From Clostridium sp. (GTDB lineage: Bacteria > Bacillota > Clostridia > Clostridiales > Clostridiaceae), in NCBI RefSeq assembly GCF_030532265.1, contig NZ_JAUNLM010000003.1, positions 28,517 through 92,516 on the forward strand: DNA of 64,000 nt. Reading direction: 5' to 3'. Each line of letters starts with the position of its first letter. The first letter of the stretch is position 1. The position numbers and the translations under genes are program-made. This document shows, piece by piece, positions 53,898 through 62,067 of this stretch. The notes beneath the pieces are model-generated. The model saw only the letters and a program-made list of their open reading frames with translations, did no database searches and had not been told where the DNA came from.

Positions 53898-56309
53898 TTA
53901 TAATTCTAATTCTGTTCTTTTTATAATGTCATCTTGAACACCTTTATCTAAGCATATAAATTGAGCACTATATCCTGCAACTCTAACTATTAAGTCTCTA
54001 TATTTTTCAGGATGCTTTTGTGCTTCAAGTAAAGTTTCTTTACTTATTATATTAAATTGCATATGCATTCCTTTTTTATCAAAATAGCTTCTAATTAAAT
54101 TCATTAAATTTTTAAGACCATTATCACCTTCAAGTGTTGAAGGATTAAATTTTTGATTTAGTAATGTTCCACTTGGAGCACTAAAATGATCTAATTTTGC
54201 TACTGAATTTGCAGCTGCTGTTGGTCCATTCACATCAGTTCCTCTAGTTGGAGAAACTCCATCTGCAATTGGTTCTCCTGAATTTCTACCATCAGGTGTT
54301 GCACCAACTAATGAACCTAAATGTACATTATTTGATACTGGATATAATCCTGGTAAAAATCTTCCACCACGTTGATTATAATGTTTAAGAACTTCTTCAC
54401 AATATATAAGAGAACCTTCCCTTGTATATTCATCTACTTCGTCTATATCATTACCAAACTTAGGTGCTCTATTTAAAAGCATTTGTCTAATATTTTCATA
54501 TTTCATTTTTTTCTCTTTATCTTCTAAATCTTTACCAAAATTACTATTAAGTGCTTCTTTTAATTCTTCTAAAGAAATTTTCTTTTCATCAAATACTAAT
54601 TTTTTTATTGCCATAAATGAATTTCCGACATTAGCTACACCAACTCCTAAAGGACCTGAGAAGCGATAATGTCCTCCACCTTCTTGTATTGATTTTCCTA
54701 AAGAAATACAATCATCTAACATACATGATAAAAATGGAAGTGGAGCTCTTTCTCTATGTGCAATATCTACGCAGTTATCTGCTGCTACCATATGGTTAAC
54801 AAAGAAATGTATTTGTTTTTTATATGCTTCAATTAAATCGTCAATACTTTCAAACTCAGCAAAACTTTTAGTAGTTGATCCAACTTTCTTTCCATTTTCA
54901 GTTCCATCATTAATTGCAATTTCTAATACTTTAGCTAAGTTAAAGAATGCTGCATCATACCATCCATCTGTTTTACCAGGTTTTTGTGGCTCAACACATC
55001 CAACTATTCCATAATCTCTTGCATCTTCTAAAGTTAATCCTTGATTTACAAGCATAGGAATTATTACTTCATCATTATAAAAAGCAGGTAATCCAGTTCC
55101 TAATCTAGCTACTTCGCATGCTCTTATTAAAAATTCATCAGGTGAATTATTCCAAACCCTAACTGATAAAGATGGCTGTGGTAATTTTAAACTTCCTGTT
55201 GCATCCATACACAAATAAGTTAAATCATTTGTTGCATCCTTTCCATCAGGAGTTTGTCCACCAACAATTAAATTTTGGAACATTGAATATCCACTAAAGG
55301 CTTTAGTTGTAGTTTCATCACGAACTTTTGTTAAGTCATTAAACTTAACCCATAAGCAATGAAGCACTTCTCTATCAAAATCTTTTAATTTTTCTGAATT
55401 TTCCAAATCTTTTTTGTAAAAAGGATACATATATTGGTCAAAACGTGCTGGAGAAATAGCATGGCCATTTGATTCTAAACTAATTATTAATTGAATGAAC
55501 CAAAAAGATTGACAAGCTTCATAAAAAGTTTCAGCTGGATATTCAGGAACCTTATTACAAATTCTTGATATCTCTAATAATTCTTTTTTCCTTGTTTCAT
55601 CTTTTTCTTTACTTGCTAATTCTTTTGCAAGATTTGAATATCTATGTGCATAATCAATTGCTGCATTACAACAAATTAAAATAGCATCCCAAAACATTTT
55701 CTTATGAATATATTCTGGATCACTTTCTTTTGACTTTTTAATTTGTTCTTTTACCTCTTTAATTATTCCAGAAAATCCGTTTTTCAAAACTTTTTCATAA
55801 TCAACTGATATATGACCAAGACCATTAAAATGATAATTTGCAACAGTAAATACATTAGCTTTCATTGCATTTTTTGTTGATTCTGGCATATAAGCTGTAG
55901 CGAGTTCACTAACAGTTTTACCATCCCAGTACTTAAATATTTCTTTCAATTCACTTTTAGTTTCTTCTGAAATTTTAAATGCATCTGATGTTCTTTTCTC
56001 TAATTTATCGAATTCATCTACAAGCCATTTGTTTGAAAATTCTGGATAAACTTGAGCTGATCTTGGATTTTTAGTTAAACTTCCAACAATAAGTTCTCCA
56101 TTTCTTATTGTTATAGGCATTTTTTCTAAAAGAGCTTTTAACGCTTTTGCTTTTCTTATTATTATAGGTTCATTTTCTGTTTTCTTGAAAGAATCAGTTA
56201 AAATTCTAGCTCTATCTACTTCAATTTCAGGAAAAGCAGATAAAATTTCTTCTTTTAAAATTTCCACTCTCTTTGTAGGTTTTTCAAATCCTCTTTGTAA
56301 AGTTTCCAC
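53898..56309 (-). CDS. Glycyl radical enzyme, diol-dehydratase-like, unknown substrate
   Basis: 803 residues. The radical site is Gly779 in RVAGYSAQF. The thiyl Cys438 lies in GCVEPQKPGKTDGW, with Glu440 two residues on, as in glycerol, propanediol, choline and hydroxyproline enzymes, and unlike the Cys-Cys pair of true pyruvate formate-lyase. By my recollection of Clostridium butyricum glycerol dehydratase, His166, His283 and Asp452 match its substrate-binding residues His164, His281 and Asp447, but Ser282 becomes Ala284. Annotation as formate acetyltransferase would be wrong. The start is GTG with GGGGAG upstream. It is flanked by a lactate-type permease and its activase. Confidence 0.88.
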   Translation of the reverse strand: METLQRGFEKPTKRVEILKEEILSAFPEIEVDRARILTDSFKKTENEPIIIRKAKALKALLEKMPITIRNGELIVGSLTKNPRSAQVYPEFSNKWLVDEFDKLEKRTSDAFKISEETKSELKEIFKYWDGKTVSELATAYMPESTKNAMKANVFTVANYHFNGLGHISVDYEKVLKNGFSGIIKEVKEQIKKSKESDPEYIHKKMFWDAILICCNAAIDYAHRYSNLAKELASKEKDETRKKELLEISRICNKVPEYPAETFYEACQSFWFIQLIISLESNGHAISPARFDQYMYPFYKKDLENSEKLKDFDREVLHCLWVKFNDLTKVRDETTTKAFSGYSMFQNLIVGGQTPDGKDATNDLTYLCMDATGSLKLPQPSLSVRVWNNSPDEFLIRACEVARLGTGLPAFYNDEVIIPMLVNQGLTLEDARDYGIVGCVEPQKPGKTDGWYDAAFFNLAKVLEIAINDGTENGKKVGSTTKSFAEFESIDDLIEAYKKQIHFFVNHMVAADNCVDIAHRERAPLPFLSCMLDDCISLGKSIQEGGGHYRFSGPLGVGVANVGNSFMAIKKLVFDEKKISLEELKEALNSNFGKDLEDKEKKMKYENIRQMLLNRAPKFGNDIDEVDEYTREGSLIYCEEVLKHYNQRGGRFLPGLYPVSNNVHLGSLVGATPDGRNSGEPIADGVSPTRGTDVNGPTAAANSVAKLDHFSAPSGTLLNQKFNPSTLEGDNGLKNLMNLIRSYFDKKGMHMQFNIISKETLLEAQKHPEKYRDLIVRVAGYSAQFICLDKGVQDDIIKRTELEL

Positions 56310-56365
56310 TTAAATCTCCCCTATCTTTTAAAATAATTAATTTTAATTATTTTTATTTTTTTAAA

Positions 56366-57886
56366 TTAAAACCCAAATACGGGACCTAATAAATAAGTTA
56401 AAAGTCCAAACAATATTACAAATACCAAGCAAAACTTAAGTGTTGAATTTAATATTTTTCCTTCTTCTCCAACAAGACCTGTTGCAGCAGTAGCAACTGC
56501 TATACTTTGAGGAGATATCATTTTACCAGCAGTTGCTCCGCAAGTATTTGCTGCAGCAAGCCAATATGAATTCAAGTGTAAAGTTTTTGCAACTTCAACT
56601 TGAAGCTCCCCAAATAAAACGTTTGCAGAGGTATCGCTACCTGTTACAAAGGTTCCAAGTGCCCCTATTAATGGTGCAATTATTGGATAAAATCCTCCTG
56701 TTATTGCTACTAACACTATTGACATTGATTTAATCATTCCACTATAGCCCATAACTTTAGCTAGAGCTACTATAGACATTATTGTTATGGCCGTTTTACC
56801 CATTTGTTTACATGTTTTGAGAAGAACTAATGATATCTCTTTAAATTTTGCACCTTGAATTATTCCTCCTATGTATGTTGCTATTATTATTAGTGTTCCT
56901 GGAGTTGCAAGCCATAAAAATGTATAAGGCTTTGCACCAGTTCCTCTGTAAATTTTTATTGATGTTTTCACTAAGGATAACTTTTCATTAATAAATGGGA
57001 AAAGTGATGAAGTGAAAAATATAAATAAAAATACTAATATAAATGGCGTCCAAGCCCAAATCTTCTTTTTTGTAGTTAAACTATTATTTTTACTTGCTGA
57101 TTCTTTATAAAATAACTTAGCAACTAAAACCGTTAAAGCCATTGAAAGAATTGAGCCTAATATAGCTGGTAATTCAGCTCCAATATACTTAGCAATTAAA
57201 ACTTGTGGTAATGCAAAGGATATTCCTGAAACTAATGAAATTCCTAAAACTCCTTTTATTGCCTTAACCGACTTTCCTGTTATCATAACTAATATAATTG
57301 GAACTACAATAATAAATAGAAATAATTGAATACTTACTGCATAGGATAATTCGTTTACATTTAAATTAGCTACTTGAGCAAGAGTTGTTACTGGAAGCCC
57401 TATAGCTCCAAATGCTGTAGGAGTTGTATTTGCTATTAAACAAATTATTGCCGCAAAAAGTGGATTAAATCCAAGCCCAGCCATTATACTAGCTGGTATA
57501 GCAACAGCAGTTCCAAACCCTGCAATAGCTTCTAAAAATCCTCCAAATCCCCATGCAAGAATTAATACCAGAATTCTTTTATCAGTAGTTATTTCCATCA
57601 TCATTTTTTTAATGATTTCCATACTACCAGTATGCAACGACAAATTATAAGTAAATACCGCAGCTATAATTACTATCATTATAGGCCAAATAGCAAGTGC
57701 TATGCCTTCTAATGCTGCTGATAATGACATATCAAACGGCATTTTCCAAATAGTAATCGAAAGTATTATAGTAACTATTAAAGTTATAGGACAAATTTTA
57801 TATCCTGCAACTTTAAATACACCAAGTGCTACCATAAGCAGAATTATTGGTAATAATGCAATTATAAATTTTAAATAAATATTCAT
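56366..57886 (-). CDS. lctP: L-lactate permease family transporter
   Basis: About 506 residues, 12-14 membrane helices, LctP family. Typical segments are GFGGFLEAIAGFGTAVAIPASIM near residue 120, ANTTPTAFGAIGLPV, and the C-terminal GTFVTGSDTSANVLFGELQ with NTCGATAGKMISPQSIAVA. Known members import L-/D-lactate or glycolate with a proton. I use ATG 57884-57886 because AAGGAGG then sits correctly upstream; the first ATG precedes the ribosome site. First gene of the operon. Confidence 0.93.
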   Translation of the reverse strand: MNIYLKFIIALLPIILLMVALGVFKVAGYKICPITLIVTIILSITIWKMPFDMSLSAALEGIALAIWPIMIVIIAAVFTYNLSLHTGSMEIIKKMMMEITTDKRILVLILAWGFGGFLEAIAGFGTAVAIPASIMAGLGFNPLFAAIICLIANTTPTAFGAIGLPVTTLAQVANLNVNELSYAVSIQLFLFIIVVPIILVMITGKSVKAIKGVLGISLVSGISFALPQVLIAKYIGAELPAILGSILSMALTVLVAKLFYKESASKNNSLTTKKKIWAWTPFILVFLFIFFTSSLFPFINEKLSLVKTSIKIYRGTGAKPYTFLWLATPGTLIIIATYIGGIIQGAKFKEISLVLLKTCKQMGKTAITIMSIVALAKVMGYSGMIKSMSIVLVAITGGFYPIIAPLIGALGTFVTGSDTSANVLFGELQVEVAKTLHLNSYWLAAANTCGATAGKMISPQSIAVATAATGLVGEEGKILNSTLKFCLVFVILFGLLTYLLGPVFGF

Positions 57887-57916
57887 CATTTCCTCCTTCA
57901 TTATATATACTAACTA

Positions 57917-57970
57917 GGTGGTATGACCAATTTTCAATTTTATTGTACTCCTTTATTCTAGGTATTTCCA
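57917..57970 (-). promoter_or_regulatory. Promoter and GntR-type operator of the permease/glycyl radical operon
   Basis: On the minus strand, TGGAAA (57965-57970), 17 bases, TACAAT (57942-57947). Downstream lies ATTGGTCATACCACC, whose palindrome TGGTnnnACCA (57919-57929) matches the known PdhR/LldR-type FadR-family operator ATTGGTnnnACCAAT. A CcpA-like TTGTAAACGTATTAACA lies upstream at 57999-58015, with one mismatch. Confidence 0.7.
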
Positions 57971-58013
57971 GTATTGTTATTTTTTTAACACATATTTTTT
58001 GTAAACGTATTAA

Positions 58014-58048
58014 CAAAAAATAAGGGAGTCATCAAATATGACTCCCTT
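58014..58048 (-). terminator. Terminator of the second GntR regulator gene
   Basis: Stem AAGGGAGTCAT (58022-58032) / ATGACTCCCTT (58038-58048), T run on the minus strand. It lies 60 bases after the regulator stop and separates it from the permease operon. Confidence 0.85.
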
Positions 58049-58107
58049 TTAAGAACAAATTATTAACTTTTAATTTCCATTAGTTTCCTTATTACTTTGT
58101 TAATTAT

Positions 58108-58800
58108 TTAACACTTTATATATTCTTTTATTAATTTAAAGTGTTCTTTAAGTGCTATATACGCTTTATAATCATCTTTTGCCTCAAGTGCAAGATAAAT
58201 TCTTTCATGTAAGTCTAATAATTTCTCTTTATTTTCACTACTTTCTAATATATTTTTTCTTAAGTCAGTTATAAATTTGTCCATTAATTGTGATACTACA
58301 TTTAAAAGATTTGTTATAAGTTCATTGTTAGCTGCTTTTACTATAGTATAGTGAAATTCTTTATCTATAATTACATTGTTCGATTCTATATCACTTTCCT
58401 TAAACATATTAATTAAATTCTTTAATTTTTCAAGTTCTTTTTCATTTATTCTTTTAGCTGATAACATTATAGTAGAAAGTTCTAAAACTTCTCTAAGTTC
58501 ATATATATCCATTGATGATCCTTGTTTTAACATAAACATCATTGATAATGGCTCTAAAAGTATATCATTAAAATCTTTTTTTATATAATTTCCCGCACCT
58601 TGTTTGCTTTCTATTAAACCGATTACTTCAAGAGATCTTATAGCTTCTCTTATTGAAGCCCTACTTACACTCAGATCTTCTGCCATAGCTCTTTCTGTTG
58701 GTAACTTTTCTCCCATTTTAAGTTCACCATCTTCAACCATATTTTTTATATGTTCTACTACCTGCTCATAAACCTTTGTGCTTTTTGTTGAACTATTCAT
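58108..58800 (-). CDS. GntR-family (FadR/FCD) regulator, LldR/PdhR-like
   Basis: 230 residues. Winged helix start KVYEQVVEHIKNMVEDGELKMGEKLPTERAMAEDLSVSRASIREAIRSLEVIGLIESKQGAGNY is the classic FadR-subgroup DNA-binding domain. The C-terminal FCD domain has DKEFHYTIVKAANN and LDLHERIYLALEAKD with the metal-binding His residues. The 'PTERxMAxxLxVSRxxVREAIRxL' pattern recognises TGGTnnnACCA sites, and such a site is at the downstream operon promoter. It probably senses the imported acid. It has its own terminator, so it is transcribed alone. Confidence 0.93.
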   Translation of the reverse strand: MNSSTKSTKVYEQVVEHIKNMVEDGELKMGEKLPTERAMAEDLSVSRASIREAIRSLEVIGLIESKQGAGNYIKKDFNDILLEPLSMMFMLKQGSSMDIYELREVLELSTIMLSAKRINEKELEKLKNLINMFKESDIESNNVIIDKEFHYTIVKAANNELITNLLNVVSQLMDKFITDLRKNILESSENKEKLLDLHERIYLALEAKDDYKAYIALKEHFKLIKEYIKC

Positions 58801-58870
58801 CCTTATTCATCTCCTTTATTATTTATTATTTTAACTTATTTTATATTCTATAAATATATTAATAGCATAA

Positions 58871-58893
58871 ATGTATATATAATGTATATACAT
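58871..58893. promoter_or_regulatory. AT palindrome upstream of the second GntR gene
   Basis: ATGTATATA (58871-58879) and TATATACAT (58885-58893) form a 9-bp inverted repeat, about 70 bases before the regulator start. It could be an autoregulatory or other operator. It lacks the TGGTnnnACCA core, and low complexity makes it uncertain. Confidence 0.25.
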
Positions 58894-58980
58894 TTACCTT
58901 TTAATCTAATATTTAATATATTATATACTTTGTTTACTAAATCATTTAAATGTATAAATATAATTAAAAATTACATAATA

Positions 58981-59006
58981 AAAAAAGCTTGCATAAAATG
59001 CAAGCT
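58981..59006 (-). terminator. Terminator of the CaCA antiporter gene
   Basis: Stem AGCTTGCAT (58986-58994) / ATGCAAGCT (58998-59006), followed on the minus strand by a run of T. It ends five bases from the stop codon. Confidence 0.85.
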
Positions 59007-59011
59007 AAAAT

Positions 59012-59989
59012 TTAGTTTCTTATAATTATATAGGATAGATATCCTACATATAAAAGAACTAAAAATGTTCCTTCTATTCTATTTAATTTTTTTATATTTT
59101 CTTTATTATTTATAAATATAATAGCCCCTATTATTAAAGTTGATATTATTAAAAATAATAAATCTATAGATAAATTTCCAGAAGCAACAATTGGGTTTAT
59201 TGTAGAAGACAGTCCTAATATTAAAAGTATATTAAATATGTTAGATCCTAATACATTTCCAATTGCTATCTCTGTTTCTCCTTTAAGAGCTGCAACTATT
59301 GATGTTACAAGTTCTGGAAGTGATGTTCCTACCGCAACAATTGTAAGTCCAACTAATTTTTCACTCATCCCTATAGAGTAAGCTATTTGAGATGCTGAAT
59401 CTACAACAAGCTTTCCTCCTAAAATAATAGCTAAAATTCCAACAATAACTTTTATAACATTAGGTAAAGTTTTAATATTGTTAAATTCTTTAATATCTTC
59501 AGAATTTGATCTTCCTTTTTTTGCACTTAATATTAAAAATATTGTATAAATAATTGCAAATATCAATAAAATTATACCATCTAATCTAGTTATAATTCCG
59601 TCTTTTCCATCAATTGAAAATCCAAAGCAAACAAAATATAAAGCTAATATTACTAAAATATTTATAAAAAAATCTCTTCTAATTACATTTTTCTTTATTA
59701 TTAAAGTTCTAGCAATAGCAGTTCCACCTAAAACTACTAAAGTATTAAATATATTAGAACCAAGTACATTACCAATTGCTATACCATTATTACCTTGAAA
59801 TGCTGAAATTGAACTAACGGCAAGTTCAGGAGCACTTGTTCCAAGTGACACTATCGTAAGCCCTACTATAACAGAAGGTATTCCAGCTTTTTTTGCTATA
59901 CTAGATGCTCCATCAACAAATATATCTGCTCCTTTTATTAAAAGGATAAACCCTACTATTAATAACACCACATATATAAAATTTGTCAT
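59012..59989 (-). CDS. Calcium/sodium antiporter (CaCA family, YrbG-like)
   Basis: 325 residues, about ten membrane helices in two inverted halves. The alpha-repeats are plain: GLTIVSLGTSAPELAVS in the first half and GLTIVAVGTSLPELVTS in the second, each followed by GNVLGSNIFN, the ion-binding region. The family exchanges Ca2+ for Na+ (or K+/H+). It follows the CsoR/CstR-like repressor gene by 25 bases, so it is likely under its control. Confidence 0.92.
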   Translation of the reverse strand: MTNFIYVVLLIVGFILLIKGADIFVDGASSIAKKAGIPSVIVGLTIVSLGTSAPELAVSSISAFQGNNGIAIGNVLGSNIFNTLVVLGGTAIARTLIIKKNVIRRDFFINILVILALYFVCFGFSIDGKDGIITRLDGIILLIFAIIYTIFLILSAKKGRSNSEDIKEFNNIKTLPNVIKVIVGILAIILGGKLVVDSASQIAYSIGMSEKLVGLTIVAVGTSLPELVTSIVAALKGETEIAIGNVLGSNIFNILLILGLSSTINPIVASGNLSIDLLFLIISTLIIGAIIFINNKENIKKLNRIEGTFLVLLYVGYLSYIIIRN

Positions 59990-60014
59990 ATTAAAATTCC
60001 CTTTCTAATAAAAC

Positions 60015-60305
60015 TTATTTAACAAAACTATTTATTTTTTTAACTAAAACTTTTACTTTTTTTTGCTCATCTTCATCATCTAATCCTAAGCAATTTATTG
60101 CATAATTTTCTATAATAAGTCCACCAACATTATTAATTGCAGATCTTATAGCTGCTATTTGAACAAGAACATCACCACAGCAAGCATTCTTTTCCATCAT
60201 ACCTTGTATCCCTTTAACTTGCCCTTCTATTCTTCTTAATCTGTTCATTATATCTTTTCTAAGCTTTTCATTATGCTCATCAAAAGTTAATATATCATTA
60301 TCCAT
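60015..60305 (-). CDS. CsoR/CstR-family (DUF156) repressor lacking the copper His
   Basis: 96 residues, all-helical. RLRRIEGQVKGIQGMMEKNACCGDVLVQIAAIRSAI is the family core. Copper CsoR uses a Cys-His-Cys site with the second and third ligands 25 and 29 residues after the first. Here Cys43 and Cys72 are kept but the His position is Tyr68. This pattern is like CstR, which senses persulfides through two Cys. Adjacent Cys42 is an extra thiol. It precedes the CaCA antiporter. A palindromic site lies just upstream, suggesting autoregulation. Confidence 0.9.
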   Translation of the reverse strand: MDNDILTFDEHNEKLRKDIMNRLRRIEGQVKGIQGMMEKNACCGDVLVQIAAIRSAINNVGGLIIENYAINCLGLDDEDEQKKVKVLVKKINSFVK

Positions 60306-60319
60306 ACGTTGTCCTCCTT

Positions 60320-60336
60320 ATACCTCCCTACGGTAT
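60320..60336 (-). promoter_or_regulatory. Putative CsoR-type operator
   Basis: ATACC (60320-60324) and GGTAT (60332-60336) flank a 7-base centre (minus strand ATACCGTAGGGAGGTAT). Outer TACC...GGTA arms resemble CsoR-family operators. It lies between the repressor's ribosome site and an upstream TATAAT-rich stretch. Confidence 0.5.
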
Positions 60337-60391
60337 TTATTCTTATTATAATATAATACATTATTTTTCTATTTTTTGAAAGTCATTAATA

Positions 60392-60420
60392 TTGTACACT
60401 TTTTCTTTACAAAATATTAT
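60392..60420 (+). promoter_or_regulatory. Putative promoter of the ABC-F gene
   Basis: TTGTAC (60392-60397), 17 bases, TATTAT (60415-60420), 46 bases before the ATG. TTAGGAGG is the ribosome site. No leader peptide or attenuator hairpin of the antibiotic-resistance ABC-F kind is seen in the short leader. Confidence 0.5.
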
Positions 60421-60466
60421 ACTACCATTAAACTTATTGTTAGCAATATATTTTTAGGAGGAAAAA

Positions 60467-62023
60467 ATGAGTATAGTTATTGTTAAAAATATGAATCATG
60501 GCTTTGGAGATAGAGCTATATTTGAAGATGTTTCTTTTAGATTATTAAAAGGCGAACATGTTGGACTTATCGGAGCAAACGGAGAAGGTAAGTCTACTTT
60601 TATGAATATAATTACTGGTAAACTAATGCCAGATGAAGGTAAAGTTATATGGTCTAATAATGTTAGAGTTGGTTATATGGATCAACACGCAGTATTAACA
60701 AAAGGTACATCAATAAGAGATGCACTAAGAGATGCATTTAAATATTTATTTGATTTAGAAGCTGAAATGAATTGTTTATATGAAAAAATGGGTGAAGTTT
60801 CAGAAGATGAACTTAATAAAATGCTTGAAAGAACTGCAACAATTCAAGATATGCTTGATAATAATGGTTTTTATATGATAGATGCTAAAGTTGATGAGGT
60901 TGCTAAAGGTCTTGGTCTTTTAGATTTAGGTCTTGATAAAGATGTTGACGATTTATCAGGAGGACAAAGAACTAAAATTCTTTTAGGTAAATTACTTCTT
61001 CAAAATCCAGATATATTACTTTTAGATGAGCCTACTAACTACTTAGATGAAGAACATATATTATGGCTTAAAAGATATTTACAAAATTATGAAAATGCAT
61101 TTATACTTATATCTCATGATATTCCATTCTTAAATGATGTTGTAAACTTAATATATCATGTTGAGGAAAGAAAACTTACAAGATATGTTGGGGATTACTA
61201 TGAATTTAAGAGAATTTATGATGAAAATAAAAAGAGACTTGAAATAGCCTATGAAAAACAACAAAAAGAAATTGCAAGACTTGAAGATTTCGTTGCCAGA
61301 AATAAAGCTAATGTAGCAACAACTGGTATGGCCAAATCTAGACAAAAGAAACTAGATAAAATGGAAAGAATAGAACTTACTAAAGAAAAACCAAAACCTG
61401 AATTTAATTTTAAATATGGAAAAACTTCTGGAAAAGTTATATTTGAAACTGAAGATTTAGTTATAGGATATGATAAACCTCTTACAAAACCACTTAATCT
61501 ATATATGGAAAGAGGTCAAAAAATAGCGTTAGTTGGAGCTAATGGCCTTGGTAAATCTACTCTTTTAAAAAGTTTACTTGGAAAAGTTAAGCCTTTAAGT
61601 GGTAAAGTCCATTTAGGTGATTATCAACAAATAGGATACTTTGAACAAGAAGATAGAGAAGATAACAATAATACTTGTATCGAAGAAGTTTGGGAAGAAT
61701 TTCCAAGCAAAACTCAATATGAAATAAGATCAGCTCTTGCAAAATGTGGTCTTACAACAAAACAACTTGAATCTAAAATTAGAGTTTTATCTGGTGGTGA
61801 AGCTGCAAAAGTTAGACTTTGTAAAATATTAAATACAGAAACAAATATTTTAATATTTGACGAGCCTACAAACCACTTAGATGTTGATGCAAAAGATGAA
61901 CTTAAAAGAGCTTTAAAAGAATATAAAGGAACGATACTTTTAGTATCTCACGAACCTGAATTTTATAAAGATATAGTTACAGAAATTTGGAATTGTGAAG
62001 ATTGGACTACTAAAATAATATAA
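60467..62023 (+). CDS. ABC-F family ATPase (translation factor type)
   Basis: 518 residues, two ABC domains without membrane segments. Walker A motifs are GANGEGKST (about 36-44) and GANGLGKST. Signatures are LSGGQRTKI and LSGGEAAKV. Walker B motifs are LLLDEPTNYLD and LIFDEPTNHLD. The charged linker (about 240-320) between the domains is the P-site tRNA interaction motif of ABC-F proteins. Length and order suit the YbiT/YkpA housekeeping group, which act on stalled ribosomes; antibiotic resistance is not indicated. Divergent from the CsoR/CstR gene. Confidence 0.93.
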   Translation: MSIVIVKNMNHGFGDRAIFEDVSFRLLKGEHVGLIGANGEGKSTFMNIITGKLMPDEGKVIWSNNVRVGYMDQHAVLTKGTSIRDALRDAFKYLFDLEAEMNCLYEKMGEVSEDELNKMLERTATIQDMLDNNGFYMIDAKVDEVAKGLGLLDLGLDKDVDDLSGGQRTKILLGKLLLQNPDILLLDEPTNYLDEEHILWLKRYLQNYENAFILISHDIPFLNDVVNLIYHVEERKLTRYVGDYYEFKRIYDENKKRLEIAYEKQQKEIARLEDFVARNKANVATTGMAKSRQKKLDKMERIELTKEKPKPEFNFKYGKTSGKVIFETEDLVIGYDKPLTKPLNLYMERGQKIALVGANGLGKSTLLKSLLGKVKPLSGKVHLGDYQQIGYFEQEDREDNNNTCIEEVWEEFPSKTQYEIRSALAKCGLTTKQLESKIRVLSGGEAAKVRLCKILNTETNILIFDEPTNHLDVDAKDELKRALKEYKGTILLVSHEPEFYKDIVTEIWNCEDWTTKII

Positions 62024-62029
62024 AATTTC

Positions 62030-62060
62030 AAGAGTTAGCTAAAATTTAGCTAACTCTTTT
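62030..62060 (+). terminator. Terminator of the ABC-F gene, possibly bidirectional
   Basis: Stem AAGAGTTAGCTAAA (62030-62043) / TTTAGCTAACTCTT (62045-62058), followed by T on the plus strand. It lies between convergent genes ending at 62023 and 62068. Confidence 0.85.
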
Positions 62061-62067
62061 TATAAAT

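Noticed and set aside
53898-56309. Calling this gene pyruvate formate-lyase (pflB)
   Set aside because: The active-site loop is GCVEP, not the Cys-Cys pair of PFL, and the activase is the long ferredoxin-bearing type.
57813-58016. 67-residue frame across the permease start
   Set aside because: It covers the promoter, operator and start of the permease in another frame, with no ribosome site or family resemblance.
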